Source of the DNA: Streptomyces spectabilis
GTDB taxonomy: Bacteria > Actinomycetota > Actinomycetes > Streptomycetales > Streptomycetaceae
Assembly: GCF_008704795.1 (NCBI RefSeq)
Contig: NZ_CP023690.1
Coordinates: forward strand, 3,296,501 to 3,360,500
DNA: 64,000 bases
Reading direction: 5' to 3'
Positions 27,368-36,297 of the stretch are shown here, piece after piece. A program made the position numbers and the translations under genes. The notes below the pieces were generated by a model, which did no database searches, had not been told where the DNA came from, and saw nothing but the letters and a program-made list of their open reading frames with translations. Each line of letters starts with the position of its first letter. Position 1 is the stretch's first letter.

Positions 27368-27982
27368 TTATCTGTGCGCGTATCCGTACGCGTATCCCCG
27401 CGCGTATCCGTATGCGCCCGGCGCTACCGGTGCTGCGCGGTGGCCGCCGCCGACCGCCTGCCGGGGCCGTGCGGCCGGCGCGGCGAGCGGCTCCACGGCC
27501 TCGCGGAACGACCCGAACTTCCCGCGGTGGAACACCAGCGGCGTGGGCTCGTCCGGATTGACCCGCAGCGCGGTCACCTCGGCGATGATGATGACGTGGT
27601 CCCCGGCGTTGTGCTCGACCTCGATGGAACACGACATCCAGGCGATGGCCTCGCTCAATTCAGGACCGGCGGCCGAGTCGGTCCACGGAACACCGGCGAA
27701 CCGGTCGATGTCCTTCATCGCGAACTGCCGGCACAGGTCTCCCTGATCGCTGCCGAGGATATTGACGCAGAATCCGCCGCTCCGCCGGAGGTCGACGAGC
27801 GTCGCCGACTCGTTCCCGGCGCAGATCATGACCAGCGGGGGATTCAACGACACCGACATGAAGGAATTGCACGCCATCCCCACCGGCTCGCCGAACTCCC
27901 CGGTGGTGGTGATGACCGTAACCCCGGTCGGCAGATAGCCGAGGGCCCGCCGAAACTCCTTCGCGTCGAACGGGGCAACCAT
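27368..27982 (-). CDS. Flavin reductase-like FMN-binding protein
   Basis: 204-residue member of the flavin reductase family that supplies reduced flavin to a two-component monooxygenase or is itself a small FMN oxidoreductase. The N-terminal half has the family pattern: LPTGVTVITT, GMACNSFMSVSLNPPLV, GGFCVNILGSDQ. After about residue 165 the sequence turns into a low-complexity Pro/Ala/Gly tail that ends in repeated GYA units, not a normal part of the fold. ATG 27982 follows GAGGAG. No monooxygenase partner is visible nearby; a partner could lie elsewhere in the PKS cluster. Confidence 0.9.
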   Translation of the reverse strand: MVAPFDAKEFRRALGYLPTGVTVITTTGEFGEPVGMACNSFMSVSLNPPLVMICAGNESATLVDLRRSGGFCVNILGSDQGDLCRQFAMKDIDRFAGVPWTDSAAGPELSEAIAWMSCSIEVEHNAGDHVIIIAEVTALRVNPDEPTPLVFHRGKFGSFREAVEPLAAPAARPRQAVGGGHRAAPVAPGAYGYARGYAYGYAHR

Positions 27983-28008
27983 AACCGACTCCTCGACTAG
28001 CCGACTCC

Positions 28009-28020
28009 TCGATATATCGA
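28009..28020. promoter_or_regulatory. 12-bp perfect palindrome upstream of the flavin reductase
   Basis: TCGATATATCGA lies 27 bp upstream of the start codon. An imperfect second copy of the preceding CCGACTCCTCGA sequence is at 27985-27996, so the leader contains a direct repeat. It could be an operator or part of the -10 region; this is inference. Confidence 0.35.
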
Positions 28021-28281
28021 AAGTATATGGAGCCCGCGGAAGCCCATGTTGGGACGAGCCACCAAGACCCTTGCAGGGATTTGGCGTTGGGGCACAGTCG
28101 GGCGGGCGGCGGGGGCGCCGGAGGGCACGGCGGGCGCGAACGTCGCTGGGCGCGCGGCGCGGACACGACCACCCTCTCCGGTAGCCGCACCAGCCCCTGA
28201 CACAGCATCAACTCACCGGCCGACAACAGCCCAGCAACCCACTCCTCGCCCCGGGACCGCACAACAGCCCCTGCTCACCGG

Positions 28282-29742
28282 TCACTTCTCCAGCGGCCCC
28301 CGGCTCATCAGATCCCTCACCACCTCGGCCGCCGAGACGCCGCGCGCACGGTCGAGGGCCACGCCGACCGCCTTGAGGTCGACGCGCACCTGCTCGTCGT
28401 CTGCCCCGGCCCGCTCGGCGAGTTCGCTCAGCAGGGCGAGGCCCTGGTCGACGTCCTGGTCGCTCACCACGAGCTTCGCGTCCGCGACGAGTTTCCCCGC
28501 GCGCTCGATCAGCGCGGCGGCCCGCCCCGCGAGCCGCTCGTCGTCCAACACCAGGGAGGCGACCGGCAGTTCGACCCTCTCGACGAGGGCGATCCACTCC
28601 CGCCCGGCCCCGGTGGTCGCGAGCTGTTCGTCGCGGACCCGGCGCAGCGCGTCCACCTCGGTCTGGCGCCCGAGCAGCCGCACCCCGATCAGGTCGAAGG
28701 CGCAGACGCTCTGCTGGGCGAGGGCGAGCACCCCCGCCTTGGCGTCGCGCTTGATGAGGGTGGGATCGCGCGGATGGAAGGAGTCCTCCACGGTCTCGAC
28801 CCGCGGCCCGGTCTCGATGGTGAAGCCGTACGTCTTGTGCAGCGCGGGGTCCGCGATGTGTCGGCTGTAGGCGTAGTCGCTCTGCGTGCCGGTGGTGGCG
28901 TACAGCGCCCGGCCGGTCTGCGGGGTGTACGCACGCCCTCGTACCGCAGCGATCGCCTCGACGACCCGCCCCGCGACCGTCGTGAAGCGGAGCAGGTCGC
29001 GGGGGGTGATGTACTCCCGGTAGCCCGGGACGCCGATGGGCGCGCAGGTGCCGGTGGGCAGGCTCGTGAACCGCTGCCCCGGGTCGTCGGTCTGGCTGTG
29101 GGCGTGCCCCCACGGATACAGGACGAGCTCAGAGAACGAATGCACGTCCGCGAAGCTGTGGATGTGCCGCGTGTCGAGCAGATGCTTGACGTTGCGGGTC
29201 TCCGGTTCGGAGAACGCGCCGGACCCGACGAAGACCCCACTGCAAGGGCTGCAAGAGGTCTGCCCCTCCGTCACACCCCACACGAACGCCGCGTTGCGAT
29301 TGAGATCGACCCCGTCGCACGGGGTCCCGGGGTTGTCGCGGAGGTTGCCGCGCCACATGTTGTCGACGGTCATCACCCGGTGGCGCCCGTCGGGATTGAC
29401 GCAGGGCACGATCCACACGTCGAGGCTCTCCAGAATGAGCTTGACGTCCAGGGCGGTCCAGGTCCGCCCGCCGTACACGACGGCGGTGCCGTTGACATAG
29501 CTCGTGACGAGGTCGACGGCGAGCTCCACCAGCGCGTCGGGGTTCATGAGTTCCCGCGCGTGCGTGCCGCCCACCAGGAGGACGCCGCGGCGGTTCCCGC
29601 CCGGCCCGCCGCGCAGCCGCAGCGCGAACACGGGGCGCCCCTGGAGGGAGAGTTCGGGCAACTGGGTCCTCGCGCACACCTGTGGGAACGACGTGGCGAG
29701 CTGCGAGCCCACGAGATCGAGCTGGGCGACCGTCCGATACAT
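28282..29742 (-). CDS. M14-family zinc carboxypeptidase
   Basis: 486-residue metallopeptidase. Zinc ligands are visible as His61 and Glu64 (THARELMNP) and a later His in FADVHSFSE near 195-203; the catalytic Glu is in FTIETGPR near 315. The VNPDGRHR and DGVDLNRN motifs match carboxypeptidase A-like enzymes. No signal peptide is seen, so it is probably cytoplasmic. The last 130 residues form an Arg/Ala/Leu-rich helical extension beyond the peptidase domain. Its ATG overlaps the stop of the upstream small gene (TGATG), so the two are co-translated. Confidence 0.92.
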   Translation of the reverse strand: MYRTVAQLDLVGSQLATSFPQVCARTQLPELSLQGRPVFALRLRGGPGGNRRGVLLVGGTHARELMNPDALVELAVDLVTSYVNGTAVVYGGRTWTALDVKLILESLDVWIVPCVNPDGRHRVMTVDNMWRGNLRDNPGTPCDGVDLNRNAAFVWGVTEGQTSCSPCSGVFVGSGAFSEPETRNVKHLLDTRHIHSFADVHSFSELVLYPWGHAHSQTDDPGQRFTSLPTGTCAPIGVPGYREYITPRDLLRFTTVAGRVVEAIAAVRGRAYTPQTGRALYATTGTQSDYAYSRHIADPALHKTYGFTIETGPRVETVEDSFHPRDPTLIKRDAKAGVLALAQQSVCAFDLIGVRLLGRQTEVDALRRVRDEQLATTGAGREWIALVERVELPVASLVLDDERLAGRAAALIERAGKLVADAKLVVSDQDVDQGLALLSELAERAGADDEQVRVDLKAVGVALDRARGVSAAEVVRDLMSRGPLEK

Positions 29743-30032
29743 CAGGCACCCCCCTGAAGCCGCTCCGCCAACCAGGCCCTGACCGCGTCGTCCCCTTCCA
29801 CCAGCTCACTGTCCAGCGGCCGCACGGGCACCAGGGCACGCAGACGGACCTCGTAGCCGCTCTCCAGCAACCGCCGGCAGTCGTCCGCGGAGACGAGCAC
29901 CCGGACCGCACCCTCCGGACCGGGAATCCGGTCCAGATCCAGATCGGCGACCCCACGGAGATCCCGGTTCGCCGCTCCGGGATGCACCGTGGCGTCGAAC
30001 CGCACCGCCGGGCGCTCGGAAGGTCCACTCAT
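29742..30032 (-). CDS. Small acidic protein coupled to the M14 carboxypeptidase
   Basis: 96-residue protein of unknown function, not a family I recognise. ATG 30032 follows a GGGGAGACGGAC stretch and the stop overlaps the peptidase start by one base. The sequence is Asp/Glu-rich with a central DLDLDRIPGPEGAVRVLVS stretch and is predicted soluble. Tight coupling suggests a partner, inhibitor or substrate-presenting protein for the peptidase, but the sequence gives no direct evidence. Confidence 0.8.
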   Translation of the reverse strand: MSGPSERPAVRFDATVHPGAANRDLRGVADLDLDRIPGPEGAVRVLVSADDCRRLLESGYEVRLRALVPVRPLDSELVEGDDAVRAWLAERLQGGA

Positions 30033-30454
30033 GTCCGTCTCCCCACGGGAACGGCGACAGAGACGTGGACCGCCAGAAGAAACACGACGCCCCCGAACCA
30101 CCGGGACGCCCCGAAGGACCGCTCGAAACCCGACAATCCACCGCTACCGACGATGCGCCGCCCCACCCCCACTGTCAACGCCACCACCGGCACCTCTCGG
30201 ACTGCCAGGTGGCGGCCTTAACAGGGTGCAGATTTCGAGCCAATGCTTCCCATGAGCAACCATTGCTGGTCGGGGAGCGACCACGCGCGTACGCACGTCG
30301 GCCCCTGGGCGACTTGCCCCCTTCACGGCATATACCAGGGCTGAAATAGCAGGCAACCAAGGTGCGGGTCCGTGCGAGTTCCCTGAGGTACTGCAAATGT
30401 GCAAAGGCTCCGCGACCGCGAGGGTCGCCGGGCCCTGTCTTCCTGAGGAGAAGC
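30033..30454. other. Intergenic region between divergent genes
   Basis: About 420 bp between the small peptidase partner (minus) and the Rhs gene (plus). No coding sequence supported. It must contain promoters in both directions; I see no convincing operator. Confidence 0.4.
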
Positions 30455-33400
30455 ATGTCTTCACGCACCACAGGAACACTGAGCAGACGTAGGCAGATTC
30501 GCGCGAGACACACCGTCGTGGCGGTTTCGGCCGCCGTGGCGCTCCTGGCCGGAGTCGTGCCGGCCGCCTTCGCCCAGGGCGAGCCGGACGGCGAGTCCCC
30601 GGCCTGGGGCAAGCGCAGCGCCAAAGCATCGATGCCGCCGGTGAAGGTCGGCGAGACGAAGGCTCCGGACTCGGTCCGTGAGCGTGAGCCGTCACCCGAG
30701 GTGGCAGCGTGGCGGGCGGCGCAGAAGGAGCGTGCCCGGACTGCGACGGGGAAGCGGGAGCGCGGCGCGAAGGCCGTGGCCGCGGTGGTGCCCAAGGGGC
30801 AGGGGGACGTGCCCTGGCACCAGATCTCCGACGTCCGAGTCACCGACTCCCTGGTGGCCCGCATCAATTACTCCACCGGCAACCTGATGCTCGCCGGGAC
30901 CGACTTCGAGGTCGCGGGGGCCGGCCAGTCCCTGCAGCTGACCCGCACGTACAACTCCCTGGACGCCCCGTGGGGGAAGGTGTCGCAGCGCTGGTGGCAG
31001 AACTACGAACGCTACCTCCAGATCGAGGACAGCCAGGTGGTGCTGTACGACGCCACCGGCGGGGCCGTCACCTTCACCAAGAGGACGGACGGCACCTACA
31101 GCACCCCCAAGGGCTACCGCCTGGACCTGAAGAAATCCTCGAACGGCGAGTACACGGTGACCGAACGCGGCTCCGGCGGCAAGGACACCTACAGTGCCTC
31201 CGGCACGCTGGTGAAGGTGACCGACCGCAACGGCGGCCACATCCTCGTCGAACAGCACGACCAGGGCAGTGAGCACAAGGGCTTCAAGCTCACCGAGTCC
31301 CGCTCGGGCCGCTTCGTCGACCTGGTCAAGACCGACGCCTCGCAGTGGCAGGCCAAGGACAACTCCGGCCGCACCGCCGTGTTCGACCTCAACGCCGCGG
31401 GCGACCTGGCCAAGACCACCGACACCGAGGGCAAGGCCACGCAGTTCGGCTACGACACGAGCCGCCGCCTGACGAAGATCACCACCCCGGAGGGGCGGGT
31501 GACGGTCTTCACCTACGACGGCGACAACCGCGTCACCTCCATGAAGCGGGCCACTCACTTCGACGGCTCCGGCGAGACCGGACCGACATACACCTACGGC
31601 TACACCGCAGGCGAGGGCAGGGCAGGAACCACCAAGGTCACCGACCCGGCCGGGAACACCACGACCTACGCGCACGCCGCCGACGGCGAGATCACGAAGG
31701 TCACCGACGCGCTGGGCCGCAGCCGCGAGCGCACCTACGACGCCAACCTCAACGTCGAGACGGCCGTGGACGCGATGGGTGTGGGCAGCACCCCGGGCAA
31801 CGTCACCGCCTACGGCTGGGACACCCGCTCCAACCCCACCTCCGCCAAGCTGCCCACCGGTGCCACCTCGACACTCACCGGCTACAAGACCATCGCCGGC
31901 GCGGACGTCCCCGGCAGGATCACATCCGCCGACGGCGTGGCCGTCACGTACGACTACGACGACGCGGGCAACACCACCAAGGAAACCGTCGCCGGAGCGC
32001 AGGGCGGCACCCGCTCCTTCACCTACAACCCCGCCGACCCCACCTGTGGCGGCTTCAAGGGGCAGCGGTGCGAGGTCACCGACGCCAACGGCAAGACCAC
32101 CAAGGTCACTTACGACGCCAAGGGCAATCTGTCCAAGGTCACCCCGCCGAGCCCCCTGGGTGTGAGCACCTACACCTACGACAGTCTGGGCCGTGCGGAG
32201 ACCAGTGTGGACGGGCGCGGCATCAAGACCGTCTACGTGTACGACAACCGCGACCGCATCAAGAAGGTCTCCAGCACCAACATGACCGTCACCTACGACT
32301 ACGACGGTGACGGCAACCTCAAGCAGCGCTCCGACGCCACCGGGATCACCAAGTACGACTTCGACCCGCTGAGCCGGGAGACGATCCGCACCCTGCAGGA
32401 CGGCTCACAGACCGTCCTGACCTATTACGCCGAGGGCAACGTCGAGTCGTACACGGACCCGTCCGGCACGGTGAAGTACACCTACAGCAAGGTCAACAAA
32501 CTCGAATCCCTCACCGACGCACAGGGCAAGAAGACCGGCTACGAGTACGACGCGAACGACTTCCGCACCAGGACGAGCTTCCCCGGCGGCACCGTGGAGA
32601 CCATCACTCCGGACAAGGCCAACCGCGCGCAGCGCATCAAGGCGACCTCGCCGTCCGGCACTCTGGTCGACCTCGCCTACGACTACGCGTACACCAGCGG
32701 CGGCACCACCAAGGACGGCATGCGGATCCGCACCGAGACCGACACCGTCGCCGGGCTCAAGCGCGCCTACACCTACGACTCCGCCGGGCGCCTCACCTTC
32801 ACCGTCGAGACCAAGGGGACCACGGTCAACGACAGTTGGCTGTACTGCTACGACAAGGCGGGCAACCTCACCTCCCAGGGCACCAAGGCGGGCTGCCCCG
32901 GCGGCACCACCTACACCTACAACGACGCCTCCCAGATCACCGGCAGGAACGGTGACACCAGCGGCTGGTCCTATGACAAGGCCGGGAACGAGACCGCGGC
33001 CGCCCCGACCTCGGAGTCGGCCCGCACCGGCGGCCAGTGGAACGACTTCTCCCAGCTCACCTCCCTCACTCAGGGCGGACAGGACTTCAAGGGGCGTTAC
33101 GCCTCCACCGACCAGTCGGAGCGCACACAGTTCGGCGGCACCACCTTCCACAACGGCCCCGTCGGTCTGTCCTCCAAGACCGCCGCCGGGGTGGACATGA
33201 GCTTCGTCCGCGAGCCGAGCGGGAACCTCAACTCCCTGCGCACTGAGGCCACGTCGAGGACGCAGAGCACGTACTACTACCTCACCGACGCCATCGGCTC
33301 CACCAGGGCCGTCGTCAACGACCAAGGTGCGAAGGTCAACACGTACGACTACAGCCCGCGCGGAGTCACCCGGAATATCAGCGAGAAGGTCCCCCAGCCG

Positions 33401-33853
33401 TACCGCTTCGCCGGCGGCTACCAGGACCCGACCGGCCTCTACCACAACGAGGCCCGCTACATGGACCCACGCACCGGCCGCTTCACCCAGCCCGACCCGG
33501 CCGGGCTCGAAACCAACCCGTACCTCTACGCCTCGGGCGACCCCACCAACATGATCGACCCGAACGGCTTGTGGGGCATGCCCGGCTGGGCCAAGGCAGC
33601 AGTCAGCACCGCGGTGGGCGTCGCCGTCGGCGCCGCCGCGACCGTTGCCGTCGGAGCCGCCTGCGGCGCGACCGCGGGAGCCGCTTGTCTCTTCGCCGGC
33701 GCCGTCACCGGAGCCCTCTGGGGTGGCGCGGCGGGTGCCGGGATGGCCAAGGCCACGGGCCAGAACACCGTCGAAGGTCTGTCCGGCGGCATCACCGGCG
33801 GCCTACTCGGGCCGTGGGCGCCCGGCCTCCGTCCGATCTACTACGTAAACTGA
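30455..33853 (+). CDS. Secreted Rhs/YD-repeat protein with hydrophobic C-terminal tip
   Basis: 1,132-residue protein. ATG 30455 has a GAGGAG site 5 nt upstream; the upstream frame is not needed. A signal peptide follows (Arg-rich start, hydrophobic core, cleavage near AFA-QG). About residues 120-1000 contain many YD-type repeats (TYDANLN, TYDSLGR, TYDYDGDG and others) that should form a beta-shell cocoon. The Rhs core end is present (FAGGYQDPTGLYHNEARYMDPRTGRF, then PDPAG and DPNGLWG). The variable tip after the core is only about 90 residues, Ala/Gly-rich and hydrophobic, unlike a nuclease, so it may be a pore-forming toxin, a membrane anchor or an inactive end. The next gene encodes a small membrane protein as expected for an immunity partner. 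Confidence 0.93.
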   Translation: MSSRTTGTLSRRRQIRARHTVVAVSAAVALLAGVVPAAFAQGEPDGESPAWGKRSAKASMPPVKVGETKAPDSVREREPSPEVAAWRAAQKERARTATGKRERGAKAVAAVVPKGQGDVPWHQISDVRVTDSLVARINYSTGNLMLAGTDFEVAGAGQSLQLTRTYNSLDAPWGKVSQRWWQNYERYLQIEDSQVVLYDATGGAVTFTKRTDGTYSTPKGYRLDLKKSSNGEYTVTERGSGGKDTYSASGTLVKVTDRNGGHILVEQHDQGSEHKGFKLTESRSGRFVDLVKTDASQWQAKDNSGRTAVFDLNAAGDLAKTTDTEGKATQFGYDTSRRLTKITTPEGRVTVFTYDGDNRVTSMKRATHFDGSGETGPTYTYGYTAGEGRAGTTKVTDPAGNTTTYAHAADGEITKVTDALGRSRERTYDANLNVETAVDAMGVGSTPGNVTAYGWDTRSNPTSAKLPTGATSTLTGYKTIAGADVPGRITSADGVAVTYDYDDAGNTTKETVAGAQGGTRSFTYNPADPTCGGFKGQRCEVTDANGKTTKVTYDAKGNLSKVTPPSPLGVSTYTYDSLGRAETSVDGRGIKTVYVYDNRDRIKKVSSTNMTVTYDYDGDGNLKQRSDATGITKYDFDPLSRETIRTLQDGSQTVLTYYAEGNVESYTDPSGTVKYTYSKVNKLESLTDAQGKKTGYEYDANDFRTRTSFPGGTVETITPDKANRAQRIKATSPSGTLVDLAYDYAYTSGGTTKDGMRIRTETDTVAGLKRAYTYDSAGRLTFTVETKGTTVNDSWLYCYDKAGNLTSQGTKAGCPGGTTYTYNDASQITGRNGDTSGWSYDKAGNETAAAPTSESARTGGQWNDFSQLTSLTQGGQDFKGRYASTDQSERTQFGGTTFHNGPVGLSSKTAAGVDMSFVREPSGNLNSLRTEATSRTQSTYYYLTDAIGSTRAVVNDQGAKVNTYDYSPRGVTRNISEKVPQPYRFAGGYQDPTGLYHNEARYMDPRTGRFTQPDPAGLETNPYLYASGDPTNMIDPNGLWGMPGWAKAAVSTAVGVAVGAAATVAVGAACGATAGAACLFAGAVTGALWGGAAGAGMAKATGQNTVEGLSGGITGGLLGPWAPGLRPIYYVN

Positions 33854-33929
33854 GCCACTCCGTGCTGTGCCTCCCCGAGTTCAGGGAGGCACAGCGCACC
33901 GGTCCGCGCAGCCGACCCGAGGGAACGGA

Positions 33930-34436
33930 ATGAACCCCGCCGTCAAAGGCATAGCGATCGGCTCCGCCCGCCTGTCCATGCTCGTTGCGGCCATCGCCGT
34001 CATCTCCACCCCATGGGTCGCCGGTTGGGCTCTCTCCACGTCCGTCATCTGGGACGCGTCCTTCGTCGCCCTTGTCTACGCCGTGAATCTCTCGCTGTCC
34101 CGAACCGCTGCCCGATGGGACATCCGTAAGCAAGTGCCTCAAGGCGAACAGGTGAGAATCGTGGTGGCGGTACGCCGCAGGGTCGGGAAACTGCCCTTCC
34201 CCCTGCTCAGCGACGAGTTCGCCCTGGCGTTGACCGACCAGCGCCTGCTCATCCAGTCGCGCTCCACGTTCACCGGGCGCCCGAGAGGGGCGTTGCACCT
34301 GGCCGAGCAAGTCACCCTTCGCCAGGGAAAGGTCCTGTCCATCGAGACGGAGTCCGGCGTCAGCATCGACGCACTGGTACAGGTGGCACACCGTCGCGAC
34401 ATCGCCCATTGGATAGGACGACGGCAGGACCTTTGA
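33930..34436 (+). CDS. Small membrane protein downstream of Rhs gene (possible immunity protein)
   Basis: 168 residues, with two hydrophobic segments near the N-terminus (about 12-33 and 40-58) followed by a cytoplasmic domain of about 110 residues. ATG 33930 follows a GAGGGA site, 76 nt after the Rhs stop. No known domain is recognised. By position it is a candidate immunity protein for the hydrophobic Rhs tip, and its membrane location would fit a membrane-acting toxin. It could equally be an unrelated membrane protein. Confidence 0.8.
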   Translation: MNPAVKGIAIGSARLSMLVAAIAVISTPWVAGWALSTSVIWDASFVALVYAVNLSLSRTAARWDIRKQVPQGEQVRIVVAVRRRVGKLPFPLLSDEFALALTDQRLLIQSRSTFTGRPRGALHLAEQVTLRQGKVLSIETESGVSIDALVQVAHRRDIAHWIGRRQDL

Positions 34437-34446
34437 CCAGAACCTC

Positions 34447-34695
34447 ATAGGGTTTCCCATCCCGCTTGTGGGTGTTTGGCCCGCAGGTCGGAGATGAAGG
34501 TCGGTGTACAGCCTGGCCTTGCGCTCGGGCGTCTTGAACTGGTCGGCGTGCAGGCCACTGCCCGCGTCGCCGAGCGCCCAGTGCACGCCGACCGCGTGCA
34601 GGTCGACGGCAGCCGGAGTGAGGGGAAACAGCCGCTCCGCGGGGGCCTCGCCGGGCAGGCCACGGACGGGCCGACGTCGAACGGCCACTGAGGAC
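34447..34695 (-). pseudogene. Remnant of XRE/TPR regulator joined to the tail of a CGPC-type gene
   Basis: This segment matches the 3' end of the intact XRE/TPR gene at 36,298-37,605, with an internal deletion of about 110 bp (between the parts matching 36,381 and 36,490). At about 34,655 the match jumps to the last 25 or so bases of the small gene ending at 38,238. The original 1.5 kb between them has been lost. No intact product can be made. Confidence 0.8.
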
Positions 34696-34708
34696 CGGCC
34701 TCGCCCGA

Positions 34709-34745
34709 GCGGGCCCGGAAGCGCGCCGCGCGCTTCCGGGCCCGC
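34709..34745. terminator. Perfect inverted repeat, decayed-copy terminator
   Basis: 18-bp arms around a 1-bp centre (arm begins GCGGGCCCGGAAGC). It is the counterpart of the hairpin at 38257-38291 in the intact locus and confirms the duplication. No T-run follows, as is common for Streptomyces terminators. Confidence 0.6.
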
Positions 34746-34788
34746 CTTCGCACTCCTTTGAGTCGATTGCGCCCCCTCAAGGAGCTTC

Positions 34789-35331
34789 ATGCCCCGCGCG
34801 CCGCAGGCCCCGGCCGAGTACTGGGGCACCTACAAGCCGAACCGCGGCGACGGCCCCGCACCGCGCCCGGACGCAGAAGTGTTCGAGTGGACGCAGTACC
34901 CCGGCCACGGGCCCGGCGCCGGATTCCTGGGCACTCCTGGGCCCGGCGGGAGGCGTGGAAGCAGCCCGCCTCGCCCGGCGGGGCGTGGAAATGACCGCCG
35001 TGGACCTGTCCGCCACCCAGACCGAACGCGCCCGCGCCTGGTGGCAGGACGCCCCTCGGCTCGACTTCGTACACACTGACGCTGTGGAGTACCTCGCCGA
35101 CACCGCGATGGTGTTCGACGCGATCTACAGCGTGTGGGGGGGGCCGTCTGGTTCACCGACCCCGACCGGCTCCTCCCCCTCATCGCCCGCCGCCTCGCGC
35201 CCGGCGGCGTCCTGGCCTTCGCCCATGCCGAACCCACCGGCGAGACGTACGGCCCCCAGTCCCTGCGCGGCCCCTGCGGCCCCAACCCGGGTACGAGTTC
35301 ACCGCCGTACCGCTCTCGCGCCTGTCAGTGA
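34789..35331 (+). pseudogene. Frameshifted and truncated SAM-dependent methyltransferase
   Basis: Decayed copy of the methyltransferase at 38,396-39,076. The start (MPRAPQAPAEYW) and an AAGGAG site are retained, but the frame changes near 34,935, where the SAM-binding region begins. It changes again at a run of eight G around 35,138 (the intact copy reads GGGGAGCC). The last 60 or so codons are replaced by unrelated sequence. All three frames together cover most of the intact protein. Confidence 0.85.
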
Positions 35332-35872
35332 TCTTGTTCACTTGATTCGGCATGAGCGGGCCCCGGGGCCACTGAAGTGCCGCTGGTCGGCGCGCGTGTG
35401 GCTGGATGTGGGCGTGAAGGGCCCGGCGGGCTTGCGCGCGGGGCGGTGGGGCGCTCCAGCCCAGCGAAAAGGCCCGCGGAGTGACGTTTCCGCAGGCCAG
35501 ATCGATTCTGCTTCGGTATCCCAGAGGGTAACCGCAACAGCTGCTGAACTCGACCCAGTTGCGACTACGAAGAGTAGCCACCCAGAAGGAACGTCGTGAG
35601 CTGCTTGACGCGGTGGCGACAGAAACGCGCCGAGGGGGAACCATCTGCGACACGGGGACACTCCCAGCCCTGCCGATGCCGCCCCAACCAAGGCTCACGC
35701 GGACGCGTCTCTACAGTCGGGGCTCCAGCGCGAGTTCGTCGCCTGGATGTTGTAATTGGAGAGGGAATTGCGCTACATGAAGGTGATTTGTTCGCATCAG
35801 GATGGAATGCCGCTTTCTCAAGAAGTAAGGGAAAATCCACTGTCGAGCGCGTAGAGCCGCAGGTCGCGGCCT
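35332..35872 (+). promoter_or_regulatory. CRISPR leader region, first copy
   Basis: No gene supported. From about 35,525 to 35,872 the sequence is repeated, at roughly three-quarters identity by eye, at about 49,315-49,679. The last 100 bp is repeated again at about 39,230-39,330. The AT-rich stretch at 35,750-35,840 directly precedes the first repeat, so this is the leader and promoter of the array. Confidence 0.7.
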
Positions 35873-36211
35873 GTGGTCCCCGCGCGTGCGGGGGTGGTCC
35901 CTGGTCCCACGGTGAATCCGGGACCATCTCGAAGTGGTCCCCGCGCGTGCGGGGGTGGTCCCGCCGGAACTCCGACCCCCGGAACGAAGTCGGAGTGGTC
36001 CCCGCGCGTGCGGGGGTGGTCCCGGACATCCGCGGCCCGCTTCGCCTCGCGCTCCGTGGTCCCCGCGCGTGCGGGGGTGGTCCCTCGAAGGGGCAGCAGA
36101 GCGTGGACACCGTGCTGTGGTCCCCGCGCGTGCGGGGGTGGTCCCAGCCCCTTCACCTTCACCTTCACGAAGATGATCGCCGCGTGGCCCCGCGCGTGCG
36201 AGGGTGCGCAG
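35873..36211 (+). CRISPR. Type I-E CRISPR array, five intact repeats plus one degenerate terminal repeat
   Basis: Five identical 29-bp repeats at 35873-35901, 35934-35962, 35995-36023, 36056-36084 and 36117-36145, each starting GTGGTCCCCGCGCGTGCG. The four spacers between them are all 32 bp (period 61), typical of type I-E. A sixth, degenerate repeat lies at about 36184-36211 after a 38-bp stretch and marks the trailer end. Leader at left, plus-strand transcription. The Cascade genes lie 3.4 kb to the right. Confidence 0.97.
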
Positions 36212-36297
36212 AGCTCATCGAGGCTCTGGGGAGGCTCTGCGCGGCCGCTGCCTTCACTCCTCACCCGTGGAGCGGCGGCCAAGGCGAGCGCCAGGTG

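Noticed and set aside
27660..28262. Minus-strand open frame upstream of the flavin reductase
   Set aside because: It overlaps the reductase in another frame and has no domain or ribosome site.
31345..32310. Alternate-frame open frame inside the Rhs gene
   Set aside because: Arg/His-rich shadow produced by the YD-repeat codons.
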